From: Bacteroidales bacterium
GTDB lineage: Bacteria; Bacteroidota; Bacteroidia; Bacteroidales; UBA7332
Length of the DNA: 64,000 nucleotides
Direction: 5' to 3'
NCBI GenBank assembly: GCA_028687995.1
Contig: JAQTZA010000007.1
Location: 85,099 to 149,098 of the forward strand
The translations under genes and the position numbers were made by a program. A model generated the notes under the pieces. It was not told where the DNA came from, ran no database searches, and saw only the letters and a list, made by a program, of their open reading frames with translations. Positions within the stretch are counted from its first letter, which is position 1. Every line of letters begins with the position of its first letter. Shown piece after piece: positions 18,244 to 27,734 of the stretch.

Positions 18244-18277
18244 AGGAGTTACAGAAATGTAGCTCCTTTTTTATTTT
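18244..18277 (+). terminator. Intrinsic terminator of tRNA-Lys
   Basis: AGGAGTTAC (18244-18252) pairs with GTAGCTCCT (18259-18267), one G-T pair, followed by TTTTTATTTTCTT. Confidence 0.8.
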
Positions 18278-18330
18278 CTTAAGTTTTGAGTTTCAAAATA
18301 CAAACTATCTTTATCGCAAATATTTTAAGA

Positions 18331-20523
18331 ATGAAACAAAAAATAAATTCGTTAATTCTAGCTCTCATTCTCACTGTAGCCCCCACTTTTTTGTTTGCTC
18401 AAAATAGCCTCAACATAATTGTAAAAGACAGCACTAGCAAAGAATTGTTGGTCGGTGTAAACATCCTTTTAAAAGGGACCCTCAATGGTACAACAACCGA
18501 TCTCAAGGGGAATGCCCTACTGAAAAACATACCATCAGGCACTCAACAAATTGTTTTGAGCTACATTGGATACGAAAAATTAATTCTTCATTTAGTATTC
18601 CCTTTAAAAGATGCGAAAAAACCAATCAACGTTTCTCTTTATCCCGAAAGTGAAGAATTAGAAGTAGTAACCATCACCGCCACCCGAAGCAATTCAAGAA
18701 TAGAAGATCTACCCACAAAAGTCGAAGTATTGGGAATGGACGATATGGAAGAAGAGAATAGTATTCGTCCGGCGAATATCACCAGTCTCTTGGGTGATAT
18801 TGGAGGCATACAGATGCAACAAACTTCAGCATCTTCGGGAAATACCAATACCAGAATACAAGGATTAAATGGGCGATACAGCCAAATTCTGAAAGATGGA
18901 ATGCCTCTTTATGGTGGATTTTCTGGAAGCTTCAGTATATTGCAAGTGCCACCTCTAGATCTGCGTCAAATCGAAATAATCAAAGGATCCGCCTCTACTC
19001 TATACGGTGGTGATGCTATTGGTGGTATTATCAATTTGGTTTCGAAAACACCCACAGATAAACCGGAAACGAATATTTTAATCAACCGAACTTCACTCAA
19101 CGAGACTGACTTCAATTCTTATATTTCGAGAAAATATACAAAGGTTGGATTTACCTTTTTTGCAGGACTTGTCAACCAAACGGTGAAAGATGTAAACAAC
19201 GATGGATTTTCGGATGCACCCGAACTTCAAAACATAGTACTCCATCCTAAACTTTTTTACTATTTCGACAAAAATTCCACCCTAGCTTTGGGTATCAATA
19301 GTTTGATTGAAAACAGAAAGGGTGGAGATATGCAAGTTTTAAATGGCAATTCAGATGCGATTCATCAATATTTTGTACAGCATAAATCACTCAGAAACAG
19401 TGGTGAGCTCAACTTCGAGAAACGGTGGGAGAATGGCTCAAATCTTCAACTCAAAGGAAGCATTAGCGCTCTCGACCGAAGTATTGAAAATCCAAGTTAC
19501 TATTTTAAAGCAGCTCAAACGCTCTATTTATCAGAGCTCACTTATTTCTTAAAACGTGAGAAATATGATTTTGTATTTGGTGCCAATTTCAATGGGGATA
19601 AGTTTAATAAAGAAGAAACAAAAGGTATTGGAGTTGGTTTTTACTCAGCAGCATCTATTCCATTCCAAAATTACAACTACCATACCCTTGGATTGTTTGT
19701 GCAAAACGATTGGAGAATTACAAACAAAATGTTAGTTGAAGGTGGTTTGAGGTATGACAATCACTCAACCAGAGGAGGTTTTCTATTACCACGCCTCTCG
19801 ATTATGTATAAATTTCATCCCGATTTCACCATGCGATTGAATGGCGGATTAGGGTACAAAACACCACTCCTATTTTCGTATCTCAACGAAGAGACTGATT
19901 TGAATAACATCTATACACATCAAGAGGAGCTGAAAACCGAAACATCGCAAGGTGTAAATTTCGACATCAACTACCACACCACACTTTGGCGAACAACACT
20001 GCTAACACTAAATCAATCTTTTTTCTACACACAACTAAATCACCCAATAGAATACCTAACCAACGGCACACTTTTGAATGCTGACAAACCAGTAATATCA
20101 CATGGATTTCAAACATACGCAAGAATGTCTGTTGATGAGTTTGAACTATATTTGAGCTACGTATATACGCATTCAGAGAAGAAATATGATTCTGTGAATC
20201 CTCAATTTTTAGCAACTCCACAGCACAATCTGGCTGGCACATTCGTTTACGAACCAAACAAAAAATGGCGTTTCGGTATCGAAAGTTCATTAATCGGACC
20301 ACAAGTAATAGAAAACAACGACAAAACGCCCACCTACGGCTTTATCGCATTGATGATAGAGCGAAAATTCAAACACGTTTCCATAGTACTCAATTGTGAG
20401 AACGTGCTCGATTATCGTCAAAAAGATTTCGTTGTTTTACCATACAAAGCCCCAACATTCAAAACACTTTGGGCACCCATCGATGGAAGAGTGATTAATC
20501 TATCTGTGAATTGGAAGATCTAG
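18331..20523 (+). CDS. TonB-dependent receptor with carboxypeptidase-regulatory-like N-terminal domain
   Basis: A 730-residue outer-membrane importer. ATG 18331 gives a signal peptide (INSLILALILTVAPTFLFAQ). Residues about 24-105 are a CarboxypepD_reg-like domain (DSTSKELLVGVNILLKG, SYIGYEKL); the plug follows with ITATRSNSRIEDLPTKVEVL, RIQGLNGRYSQILKDG and KGSASTLYGGDAIGGIINLV; then the barrel, ending VINLSVNWKI. The plug resembles FepA/BtuB/CirA-type metal-chelate receptors rather than SusC. No SusD partner is adjacent. The substrate is not readable. The preceding tRNA has its own terminator, so the gene should have its own promoter. Confidence 0.9.
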   Translation: MKQKINSLILALILTVAPTFLFAQNSLNIIVKDSTSKELLVGVNILLKGTLNGTTTDLKGNALLKNIPSGTQQIVLSYIGYEKLILHLVFPLKDAKKPINVSLYPESEELEVVTITATRSNSRIEDLPTKVEVLGMDDMEEENSIRPANITSLLGDIGGIQMQQTSASSGNTNTRIQGLNGRYSQILKDGMPLYGGFSGSFSILQVPPLDLRQIEIIKGSASTLYGGDAIGGIINLVSKTPTDKPETNILINRTSLNETDFNSYISRKYTKVGFTFFAGLVNQTVKDVNNDGFSDAPELQNIVLHPKLFYYFDKNSTLALGINSLIENRKGGDMQVLNGNSDAIHQYFVQHKSLRNSGELNFEKRWENGSNLQLKGSISALDRSIENPSYYFKAAQTLYLSELTYFLKREKYDFVFGANFNGDKFNKEETKGIGVGFYSAASIPFQNYNYHTLGLFVQNDWRITNKMLVEGGLRYDNHSTRGGFLLPRLSIMYKFHPDFTMRLNGGLGYKTPLLFSYLNEETDLNNIYTHQEELKTETSQGVNFDINYHTTLWRTTLLTLNQSFFYTQLNHPIEYLTNGTLLNADKPVISHGFQTYARMSVDEFELYLSYVYTHSEKKYDSVNPQFLATPQHNLAGTFVYEPNKKWRFGIESSLIGPQVIENNDKTPTYGFIALMIERKFKHVSIVLNCENVLDYRQKDFVVLPYKAPTFKTLWAPIDGRVINLSVNWKI

Positions 20524-20758
20524 GTTTATTTCTAATCATATCAACAAATCTCTTAAAGTCAACATATTGAAACCACCACAAATAAATGAAAAACAGAAGA
20601 AAAATAACGATATAAAACAAATCTCCTGAAACGGCATGCAGTTCAAGGGAAATTGCTTTTCCCCCATTTAACGATTTGACATGCAATAATAGAAAAGCTA
20701 TCCGCCAAGTATTCAACACGATAATAAAATACAATTTATCAATACAATGCAGGAACAT
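20495..20758 (-). CDS. Doubtful small hydrophobic ORF
   Basis: An 87-codon minus-strand frame from ATG 20758 with two strongly hydrophobic segments (KLYFIIVLNTWRIAFLLL and DLFYIVIFLLFFIYLWW) and a basic tail, which looks like a membrane protein rather than random sequence. It overlaps the 3' end of the receptor gene by 29 bp and the start of the neighbouring gene fragment by about 30 bp. It may be the remnant of a longer gene cut at the same junction. No family recognised. Confidence 0.3.
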   Translation of the reverse strand: MFLHCIDKLYFIIVLNTWRIAFLLLHVKSLNGGKAISLELHAVSGDLFYIVIFLLFFIYLWWFQYVDFKRFVDMIRNKPRSSNSQID

Positions 20759-21651
20759 ACCTCGATTGGACAACTAATCATGGCGAAACAACATCTACAG
20801 ATAGCACAGAAGTCATTCCAAGCCGTTATGCGGTCTCTACCAAATTCACAGCAGGAAATATGGGACTTCTTCGTCAAATTCCTTCTATGCAAGGATTTAT
20901 CGTGAAATCAACCAACTCAGCTGGTGGTTCTTTTACAATACCTTACAACGCTGTAATGAAAAATACCATCAAACAGCGTGATGCTGCACTTCCAGTAGGA
21001 ACACTGATTGCTGTGAAGAGTTTAAACTTCTCCGATAAAGTGTGGATTTTCACTGATCCTAGTTGTACTTATGGATACGACAATGGGTGGGACGGCTACA
21101 AAATGATGGGCGACGATGGTATTAGTCAAATATATGTACCTGACGAAAGCGGCTTGAATGGTTATCAAATTGCGGGAGTTCCTGATATTAACAACACGTA
21201 TCTAGGTTTTAAACCAGGCAACTATTTAGAATTTAAAATGACTGTGACACATCAAAACACCAATCAAGTGTATGACAAAATCTACATAGAAGACTTAGTC
21301 ACGAACACTACTACCGACATTACAGCAAGCGGATCTACATTGTCTTTCACAGCAGCAGCCTCTGATCCTGTGAAACGATTCAGAATAGTAACAAACACAA
21401 CAGGAACAGAATTGTATCAAGCTACTCGATTGATAAATATTTACAATCGCAGCAACATTATCTATCTGAATAATAAAAGCGATCAGGGAGGACAAATCGA
21501 TATTTACGATGAGTTAGGTCATTGCTTGTTGAAAACCACCTTCACACCTAATTCGACAACGACTATCCCCACCAGCTTGACTCATGGTGTTTATTTGATC
21601 AAAGCAAGAACAAATAAAACGGAATCTGTCGAACGTATTATGCTGAAATAA
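20728..21651 (+). pseudogene. 5'-truncated T9SS surface-protein gene
   Basis: An open frame with no proper start: translation-like sequence reads without a stop from codon 20728 (YNAGTYLDWTTNHGETTSTD) through the first Met at 20860 to 21651. It resembles the C-terminal third of secreted Bacteroidota proteins, with the recurring PSMQGFIVKSTNSAGGSF segment and a terminal T9SS sorting domain (DIYDELGHCLLKTTF, GVYLIKARTN, RIMLK). A signal peptide and the catalytic or binding part are missing, so the product would not be exported. Most likely the remains of a deletion. Confidence 0.65.
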
Positions 21652-21665
21652 TTAGATTTCTATCT

Positions 21666-21712
21666 ATAAAAAAATAACCTGCAAAATGATTTTTTGCAGG
21701 TTATTTTTTTAT
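21666..21712. terminator. Bidirectional terminator
   Basis: About 21 bp of complementary arms (21666-21686 and 21691-21712) around TGAT, GC-rich in the middle (ACCTGC/GCAGGT) and flanked by A and T runs on both sides. It separates the plus-strand gene fragment from ruvC and overlaps the last codons of ruvC. Confidence 0.85.
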
Positions 21713-22261
21713 AGCTTTTGGATTTTTATTAATAAAATCTTTCCAACTAGTATATTTCTTTTCGGATAGTGGATTATTGGTTTGATAGAAGTGGCACAAT
21801 GCTGCAGCCAGTCCATCTGTCGCATCCAGTTGCGGGAGCATTAAATCGTCACTGATGTGCAGAATTCGTTTCAACATATCGGCCACCTGCTCCTTCGAAG
21901 CGCGACCATTTCCAGTGATGGACATTTTAATTTTCAAAGGAGCATATTCCACAATTGGGATATCTCGTGATAATGCAGCAGCCATAGCAACTCCTTGCGC
22001 TCGCCCAAGCTTGAGCATCGACTGTACATTTTTACCAAAAAAAGGGGCTTCAATGGCTAATTCATCGGGGTGATATTGGTCAATCAATGAAACAACTCGT
22101 TCAAAAATCCGACGCAATTTCAAATAATGATCATCCATCTTATTTAGTTGTAAAACTCCCATAGCGATAAGAACAGGCTTATTGCCAGAGACTTTCAACA
22201 ACCCATATCCCATAATGGTAGTTCCTGGATCGATTCCTAATATGATGCGTTCCTTCATCAC
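21701..22261 (-). CDS. ruvC: Holliday junction endonuclease RuvC
   Basis: Resolves Holliday junctions with RuvAB. The 186-residue protein shows the four-acid active site: Asp in [14 protein letters not shown], Glu in [12 protein letters not shown], and the C-terminal [15 protein letters not shown] pair. [13 protein letters not shown] is also typical. The start overlaps the stop of the upstream DUF4286 gene by 4 bp, so the two are translationally coupled. Two adjacent Met codons are possible starts. Confidence 0.95.
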   Translation of the reverse strand: MMKERIILGIDPGTTIMGYGLLKVSGNKPVLIAMGVLQLNKMDDHYLKLRRIFERVVSLIDQYHPDELAIEAPFFGKNVQSMLKLGRAQGVAMAAALSRDIPIVEYAPLKIKMSITGNGRASKEQVADMLKRILHISDDLMLPQLDATDGLAAALCHFYQTNNPLSEKKYTSWKDFINKNPKAIKK

Positions 22262-22566
22262 AGAGTTACTTCCTCCATTAATGTTGTAAATGTCAACACT
22301 TTCTCTCCAAACTTTTCATTCAACGCTTGATGCAGTGGATTTCCTGTCGATTCATACCAATGTTCAAGAATCTCAATACTTTTTACTTTAAATTGCAATG
22401 AGTAATTTTCGCCTACTCCTTCTTCATGCGAATAAATACGTGCGAGTGTAGGTTTATTTACCTCGCCAGAATGCACAGCTACAGGGATATAACTCTCTTT
22501 CAACCAAACCAAGCATTCATCATGAATGGTAGTGTCTAAGCAATATGTTGTATTAAAAATAATCAT
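22258..22566 (-). CDS. DUF4286 family protein
   Basis: A 102-residue cytosolic protein starting [18 protein letters not shown], typical of DUF4286 (a ferredoxin-like antibiotic-biosynthesis-monooxygenase-type fold is suspected for the family). ATG 22566 is chosen over an in-frame TTG two codons upstream. It overlaps ruvC by 4 bp, an arrangement common in Bacteroidota. Function unknown. Confidence 0.82.
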   Translation of the reverse strand: MIIFNTTYCLDTTIHDECLVWLKESYIPVAVHSGEVNKPTLARIYSHEEGVGENYSLQFKVKSIEILEHWYESTGNPLHQALNEKFGEKVLTFTTLMEEVTL

Positions 22567-22595
22567 CTGCAACCCACGTTTTTAAATTAGAATTG

Positions 22596-22603
22596 CAAAT
22601 GTA
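22596..22603 (-). promoter_or_regulatory. -7 box for the DUF4286-ruvC operon
   Basis: TACATTTG on the minus strand, 30 bp before the start codon. No good TTG is present at the usual spacing, so this is only a partial promoter match. Confidence 0.45.
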
Positions 22604-22624
22604 GATAAATCGTACCAATATCTT

Positions 22625-22653
22625 TTGAAAATGAAAAGAAATAGCTACTTTTG
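22625..22653 (+). promoter_or_regulatory. Promoter of tRNA-Ala
   Basis: TTG at 22625-22627 and TACTTTTG at 22646-22653 with 18 bp between, ending 9 bp before the tRNA. Confidence 0.75.
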
Positions 22654-22662
22654 TCACCGCAA

Positions 22663-22739
22663 GGGGGATTAGCTCAGCTGGCTAGAGCGTTTGACTGGCA
22701 GTCAAAAGGTCATCGGTTCGACTCCGATATTCTCCACCA
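22663..22739 (+). tRNA. tRNA-Ala (anticodon GGC)
   Basis: Acceptor GGGGGAT with ATTCTCC (two G-T pairs), D stem GCTC/GAGC, anticodon stem TTTGA/TCAAA around CTGGCAG with anticodon GGC, T arm ATCGG-TTCGACT-CCGAT, discriminator A and an encoded CCA. Confidence 0.96.
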
Positions 22740-22741
22740 AA

Positions 22742-22781
22742 AAAAACCTCGACTTCAATAGTCGAGGTTTTTGCGTTTTTT
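22742..22781 (+). terminator. Terminator after tRNA-Ala
   Basis: ACCTCGACT and AGTCGAGGT pair around TCAAT, with A-run before and TTTTTGCGTTTTTT after. The A-run upstream means it could also stop minus-strand transcripts coming from the SDR gene. Confidence 0.85.
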
Positions 22782-22823
22782 ATAATTGGAAATTTATTTT
22801 TAAAAATTGAGAATTCGAAATAT

Positions 22824-23576
22824 TTACGAAAATGACATTCCTCCATTAATATCAATGTTCGTTCCTGTCAAATAATCAGACTCATCCGAAGCTAAAAAAG
22901 CCACCAGATCTGCCACATCGCCGGCATCTCCTTCGCGTCGCAATGGATAAATTCCTTTCATTCGTTCGCGGTTTTCGGGTGTATTGAATCGATCATGAAA
23001 GGATGTAGCAATCGTACCCGGAGCAAGAGCATTTACGCGGATTCCTTTCGGTCCAAGCTCTTTCGCCATTGAGCGGGTAAAAGTCATTACTGCACCCTTT
23101 GCTGTCGCATACATCGAAGCACCAGGCCCTCCACCATCTCGAGCTGCCAACGAAGAGAAATTTACAATTGAAGAGCCTGCAGGCATGTGAGGAACTATTT
23201 CGCGAGTACACAACCAACAGCTTTTCATGTTCACATCCATCAGAAAATTGTACCAATCTTCATCTTGCTCTGTAATCGTTTTACGACCTACAATTCCACC
23301 TACAACATTGGCTAAAATATGAATTTCACTTCCAAATGCTTTGGTTGTTTCTTCGACAACACGTTTCACATCCGCCGCTTTAGTCATGTCACCTTGAATA
23401 ATGATTCCTTCGGATCCAGCCTCTTGCACTAGTTTAAGAGTGAGAAGAGCATCCTCTTGATTATCAAAATAATTAATCACCACTTTTGCTCCCTCTTGAG
23501 CCAATTTCTGAGAAATTGCACGTCCTAAATCACGCGCACCACCAGTAACGATGGCAATCTTTCCATTACATTTCAT
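22824..23576 (-). CDS. SDR-family oxidoreductase, probable DEH (uronate) reductase
   Basis: A 250-residue classical short-chain dehydrogenase: cofactor motif VTGGARDLGRAI, NVVGG (NNAG equivalent), catalytic Ser in VNFSSLAARDG and YATAK with Tyr and Lys. In alginate loci an SDR reduces 4-deoxy-L-erythro-5-hexoseulose uronate to 2-keto-3-deoxygluconate; context here (KdgF, MFS transporter and PL17 upstream in the same operon) supports that role. By sequence alone it could also be a FabG-like or KduD-like enzyme. It is the last gene of the PL17 operon, with a 106-bp gap after the transporter. Confidence 0.8.
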   Translation of the reverse strand: MKCNGKIAIVTGGARDLGRAISQKLAQEGAKVVINYFDNQEDALLTLKLVQEAGSEGIIIQGDMTKAADVKRVVEETTKAFGSEIHILANVVGGIVGRKTITEQDEDWYNFLMDVNMKSCWLCTREIVPHMPAGSSIVNFSSLAARDGGGPGASMYATAKGAVMTFTRSMAKELGPKGIRVNALAPGTIATSFHDRFNTPENRERMKGIYPLRREGDAGDVADLVAFLASDESDYLTGTNIDINGGMSFS

Positions 23577-23682
23577 AATATCATTTTTATTTTTTAATAA
23601 TTGCCTTATGAAACTCGCTATGAAAATTGCCTTTTCGTTTTAAAAATCAATTTCAATGCTCGTTTCATAATTGTATTCTAAA

Positions 23683-24996
23683 TTATTTTAATGGAGCAGA
23701 ACAATCCTGAGATTCTATTTTCCCGCCAAAGATGTAAACAGATACGATTGATAGCGGTACAAGGATAGCACCCAATAAAAAGAATGGCAACCAATTACCG
23801 CCTCGGGTTAAATAGGGAACAAAAAACATGGTAAACATTACCCCTAATGTAGCTGCAGCACCACCTAGTCCAGCCATTGCACCCACTGTTTTCCCACAGT
23901 AGAAGTCCGATGCCAGGGTTTGAATATTTCCGATTGAGAACTGAAAACCGCATAAAATGAGTGCCATTAATGAAACAGCAATGTATGCATCAGCCACAAA
24001 AGCAGTAGCCACCAACGATGGAAGCATGATTATTCCACCTATAATGAGTGAGGATTTGCGTGCAAAGTTGACTGTTTTACCTCTTTTTATCATCATACCC
24101 GAATACCATCCTCCTGCGATACTGCCAATCATAGCTCCCACATAAGGAACCCATGCCGTCATACCGATACTTTTAATGTCGAATTTGTACACATCGAGTA
24201 GATAAATAGGCAACCAAGCCACAAACATCCACCAAATCGGATCGAGGAAAAAGCGTCCAACAATAATTGAATAGCTCTTCTTATTCTGAAGAAGTTCTTT
24301 CCAAGAAAGAGCACGGTCGTTTGTCATCTTCGATTCAGGTTGTCCTTCGAGAATATATTGCTTTTCTTCGTCTGTTATCCACGGATGATCTTTGGGCCCT
24401 TTTTTATTGATAATCAACCAAGGAATCAACCAAGTTAAACCAATAGCACCGACTACGATAAAAGTCATTTTCCAACCCAATGCAACATAAAGCAAAGCAA
24501 TTAGAATGGGTGACAAAATAGCACCAATGGATGCACCAGCACCGAAAAGTCCCTGAGCAAAAGCTCTCTCCTTTTGTGGAAACCACTCCGCATTGCTTTT
24601 GGTCGCTCCCGGCCACGGACCAGCTTCTCCCAGACCGAGAAGAACACGGAAAAATCCGAGAGAACCCAATCCTTTAGCAAACGAAGTGCAGGCATCAGCC
24701 ACAGCCCAAATGGCGACTGACACGACAAATCCTTTGCGCGTACCAATTTTATCATATAATTTCCCCGACAGCATTTGGCTAATACCATACGCCACCATGA
24801 AAAACATATATATGTATGAATAGAGCTCTTTTGACTTTTGAGAATATTCTTCCGGAGATAGATTTGCAGGAATTAAATTCAAATCTTTAACGATACTTTG
24901 CCACATAATGGCAAGCGTATTTCTGTCAAGATAATTGATTATTGTAACCAACACAATCAAGCTAATCACCCACCATCGGAGTCCGTGTACTTTCAT
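23683..24996 (-). CDS. MFS transporter, hexuronate (ACS/ExuT-like) type
   Basis: A 437-residue inner-membrane carrier with about 12 hydrophobic helices. The first helix reads INYLDRNTLAIMW, the anion:cation symporter signature seen in ExuT and related uronate transporters, and the GEAGPWPGATKSNAEWFP segment is also typical. It would import unsaturated or linearised monouronates from the periplasm. It lies in one operon between KdgF and the SDR. Specificity is inferred from family and context. Confidence 0.87.
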   Translation of the reverse strand: MKVHGLRWWVISLIVLVTIINYLDRNTLAIMWQSIVKDLNLIPANLSPEEYSQKSKELYSYIYMFFMVAYGISQMLSGKLYDKIGTRKGFVVSVAIWAVADACTSFAKGLGSLGFFRVLLGLGEAGPWPGATKSNAEWFPQKERAFAQGLFGAGASIGAILSPILIALLYVALGWKMTFIVVGAIGLTWLIPWLIINKKGPKDHPWITDEEKQYILEGQPESKMTNDRALSWKELLQNKKSYSIIVGRFFLDPIWWMFVAWLPIYLLDVYKFDIKSIGMTAWVPYVGAMIGSIAGGWYSGMMIKRGKTVNFARKSSLIIGGIIMLPSLVATAFVADAYIAVSLMALILCGFQFSIGNIQTLASDFYCGKTVGAMAGLGGAAATLGVMFTMFFVPYLTRGGNWLPFFLLGAILVPLSIVSVYIFGGKIESQDCSAPLK

Positions 24997-25049
24997 TTGC
25001 AGCTATTTATTTGAAATGCGTATTAATTTTCAATCCTTATTTTAATTGA

Positions 25050-25394
25050 CTATTTTTTCAAGAAATCTTGACGAGCAGGGCTGAATACATCGATCAATAT
25101 TCCTTCTTCCAGACAGACCGCTCCATGAGGTGCGTTAGGTTCCACGTAAAAACCATCTCCTGCTTTCAATATCTTCTTTACGCCGTTTATGGTTGCTTCA
25201 AATACGCCGCTTATTACATACGAAGTTTGCGAGTGAAAATGCTCGTGAACATAACCAATTCCACCTTTTTCAAACTTCACTTTCAGCAGCATCAACTGTC
25301 CGTCGTATCCCATTAATTGGCGTGACAATCCACCTCCAACATCCTCCCAAGGAAGTTCTTCACCCATCAAAAAATTCTCGCTGTACGTTTTCAT
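25050..25394 (-). CDS. kdgF: KdgF-like cupin, uronate linearising enzyme
   Basis: KdgF converts cyclic 4,5-unsaturated monouronates to linear ketonised sugars in pectin and alginate catabolism. The 114-residue single-domain cupin has the metal-binding HEHFHSQTSYVISG and PNAPHGAVCLE motifs and the characteristic C-terminal DVFSPARQDFL. It starts 11 bp after the PL17 gene and precedes the uronate transporter, exactly where such an activity is needed. Confidence 0.88.
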   Translation of the reverse strand: MKTYSENFLMGEELPWEDVGGGLSRQLMGYDGQLMLLKVKFEKGGIGYVHEHFHSQTSYVISGVFEATINGVKKILKAGDGFYVEPNAPHGAVCLEEGILIDVFSPARQDFLKK

Positions 25395-25405
25395 AATTAT
25401 TCTTA

Positions 25406-27649
25406 TTAGTTTTTATAGATAGCAAAATAGTAGTTCCCGACAAAAGAAATTGTATGGTTTTGAACCGTAATCGTTCGTTTTTTTGCACTATCAAAATTGC
25501 TGTTTACAGCCACAAAAAGGTAAGTTTTCCCATCTTTGGCTACAACACTCAAGGCTGAGTATTCAACGTTGTCTTGCAACAATTCGATTTTGGCAACATT
25601 CGATTCAAATCCGACCGTAATTTCACGATTCAAATCATAGAGTCCGTGTGGCTCTATGACGGAGGCAAAAGTATGGTTACTCCGATTCGTTTGACGAATC
25701 ATAAAACTAGTTTCATCCCGAAGATTGAAGTTGGGATCGCCGGCACCAACGCGATTGAGCATCAACTCTGAATTGGAATCTGTGAGCGTAGTAATACTAT
25801 AAAATCGATTGTCTGTTTTCCAAGTGAAGCAGCTATTGGGCAATTCACTTTTAGCTGTTGCCTCGACCCAAAGATGTTGATAGCCATTATCTGTTCCCAA
25901 AGCCTTCATTTCGGAGGAATTTCGATTAAACTTAAAACTGGTGCTAATTAGTTGGCCTTTATAGTAGAAAGGTAAATCGATGATATGATTTGTGCTCGAT
26001 GTAACTCTAAACAAATCAATAACAATCGGATATTCGAATGATTTTACCTTCACTAAAGCCGAGGTTCGCTGCATGGTTGTGCCGGGATAAGCATTTTTTT
26101 CTGTTCCAGAAACCACCTGTAGATCAAGTTTCGAAATATCGCAATAGTTGATGTCGGAATGAAATTTTGACGAGACTTTTATTTTACCCTCAAAATGACT
26201 TATTTCGTCAAGTGTTACCGTATTATGAGCAATAGATTGCATTGCCCAGGTATGGTTTTCTTTGGTGTAACCACCGCCGCTTTTGGGTTCAATATTGAGA
26301 AATCGAGCAGCGCCGTAATCAGTCAAAATAGGATGCCCATTATCAAATAGACAAATGGATAGTTTATCGTAATGACCGTGTGATAAGCCATGAGATGTTG
26401 CTTTGAAAGTTAAGCAACTCTCTTTGTTTGCTTTTCCATTTCTAAAAACAGCAATTCCACCTTCATCCCCGTTGGCTCCATCTCTCAAATAGATCGAATG
26501 GACACGGAAAGGCTCAATTTTCTCGGCATTTAATGCCTTAACAGTTGCCAGTCCTGCATCCGAAACGATAAAACTTTCTTGTAGTCTGGCGATGTCAAGT
26601 AATGGCTTATTTGAAGGATCATTTTTATACGCTATATCCACCGCATAAACAATTTCTTGCGTTTGAATCGTCTTAGACAGCGCATCGTTAAACATAAAAA
26701 CCTCGTAGTTGTATGTTGATTGAAGCAGTGTATTTACAGCTTTCAGAAGAATACTGTTTCGGTAATTGAAAATTTTGAGATCTGGTTGATTATTCTGGAT
26801 TGCTTGAGCAAATGTCATAAATGGCCAGATAGAATAGCGTTGATAATAAGGACCTTCAGTAAAATATCCATCCGGCGAGAAAAGCATATCTAATTGTTTG
26901 ATAAATCCGGTTTTTCCATCTTTTTTGGAGCCATACAGCGATTTATCTATCAGATCTTTGTCATTCATCACATAGCCAATCATGCCTACAGCAGCCTCTG
27001 ACCAAGTTCCATGGTTGTGCATCCGATTGAAGGTGGCATAGTTAGCTGGATTACCGTTCGACAAAAATTCTGCCATGGGATGAAAGAGATTTTTCTCAAT
27101 GTAATTTTTATCTTTTACCGAAATAAAGTCATAAACACAATCATAAGCATTAGCAGTATGAACCAACCAAACAGCTTCATTCAATGTTTGCCAAAAAAGT
27201 TTACCCGGAGATTCTGATTGAACAGCGGGATGTAGCGGAAGTGAGGGATATATTGCGGCATATTTCACTAACATATCTCGCACAAATTGGGCATATTTCA
27301 CATTTCCAGTGAGTTGATACAGAATTCCTGCCGCATTCATTGCATAATAATTGCTTTTGTGTTTTTCGTGGGTATAACCGCCACCACCATCTACAGGAAT
27401 GGGTATAATAATCTCCTCGTTTAAAGCAGCATCGGCAATCGCCTTTAATTCTGCAAAAGATTGATCGAACGCGGGATATTTTCCCAACGATGCCTTTATC
27501 TCCTTTACACCATCTGGAGTAAGGGAAAGAGATGGATGCACCACTGCTTTTGATAATTGAACAGAGGCAAAAATAAGTATGGCGAGTGTGATCGAATTTC
27601 TGAGTTTCACGGTTAATAGTTTTGTTTTGTTGAAAAATGTTATAGGCAT
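25406..27649 (-). CDS. PL17-type oligoalginate lyase (heparinase II/III fold)
   Basis: A 747-residue exolytic lyase that removes unsaturated monouronates from alginate oligosaccharides. A signal peptide covers about residues 1-36. The N-terminal alpha/alpha-toroid carries FNRMHNHGTWSEAAVG (the Asn-His of the active site) and EGPYYQRYSIWPF (catalytic Tyr region); the C-terminal beta-sheet domain has SHGLSHGHYDKLSICLFD and HNTVTLDE (His-containing). This matches the Alg17C arrangement. No lipobox and no T9SS tail, so periplasmic. First gene of the operon with kdgF, the transporter and the SDR; one operator lies 10 bp upstream. A GTG 15 codons downstream is a less likely start. Confidence 0.87.
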   Translation of the reverse strand: MPITFFNKTKLLTVKLRNSITLAILIFASVQLSKAVVHPSLSLTPDGVKEIKASLGKYPAFDQSFAELKAIADAALNEEIIIPIPVDGGGGYTHEKHKSNYYAMNAAGILYQLTGNVKYAQFVRDMLVKYAAIYPSLPLHPAVQSESPGKLFWQTLNEAVWLVHTANAYDCVYDFISVKDKNYIEKNLFHPMAEFLSNGNPANYATFNRMHNHGTWSEAAVGMIGYVMNDKDLIDKSLYGSKKDGKTGFIKQLDMLFSPDGYFTEGPYYQRYSIWPFMTFAQAIQNNQPDLKIFNYRNSILLKAVNTLLQSTYNYEVFMFNDALSKTIQTQEIVYAVDIAYKNDPSNKPLLDIARLQESFIVSDAGLATVKALNAEKIEPFRVHSIYLRDGANGDEGGIAVFRNGKANKESCLTFKATSHGLSHGHYDKLSICLFDNGHPILTDYGAARFLNIEPKSGGGYTKENHTWAMQSIAHNTVTLDEISHFEGKIKVSSKFHSDINYCDISKLDLQVVSGTEKNAYPGTTMQRTSALVKVKSFEYPIVIDLFRVTSSTNHIIDLPFYYKGQLISTSFKFNRNSSEMKALGTDNGYQHLWVEATAKSELPNSCFTWKTDNRFYSITTLTDSNSELMLNRVGAGDPNFNLRDETSFMIRQTNRSNHTFASVIEPHGLYDLNREITVGFESNVAKIELLQDNVEYSALSVVAKDGKTYLFVAVNSNFDSAKKRTITVQNHTISFVGNYYFAIYKN

Positions 27650-27658
27650 ACATCAATA

Positions 27659-27711
27659 TTGGTTTACCAATTACAACAGACAAATGTAAACAATCAAAAT
27701 TGGTCTACCAA
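27659..27711 (-). promoter_or_regulatory. Promoter of the PL17 operon with two palindromic operators
   Basis: TTGGTTTACCAA at 27659-27670 and TTGGTCTACCAA at 27700-27711 (plus-strand reading), start to start 41 bp. Between them a minus-strand TACATTTG (27681-27688) is the -7 box; a TTTG within the 27700 site is 20 bp upstream of it. So one operator covers the -33 box and the other the start point. The spacing differs from the other promoters and the TGYYGTANAACAT element is absent. Confidence 0.75.
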
Positions 27712-27734
27712 ATAAATTAACAGAAAAGTTTGGA

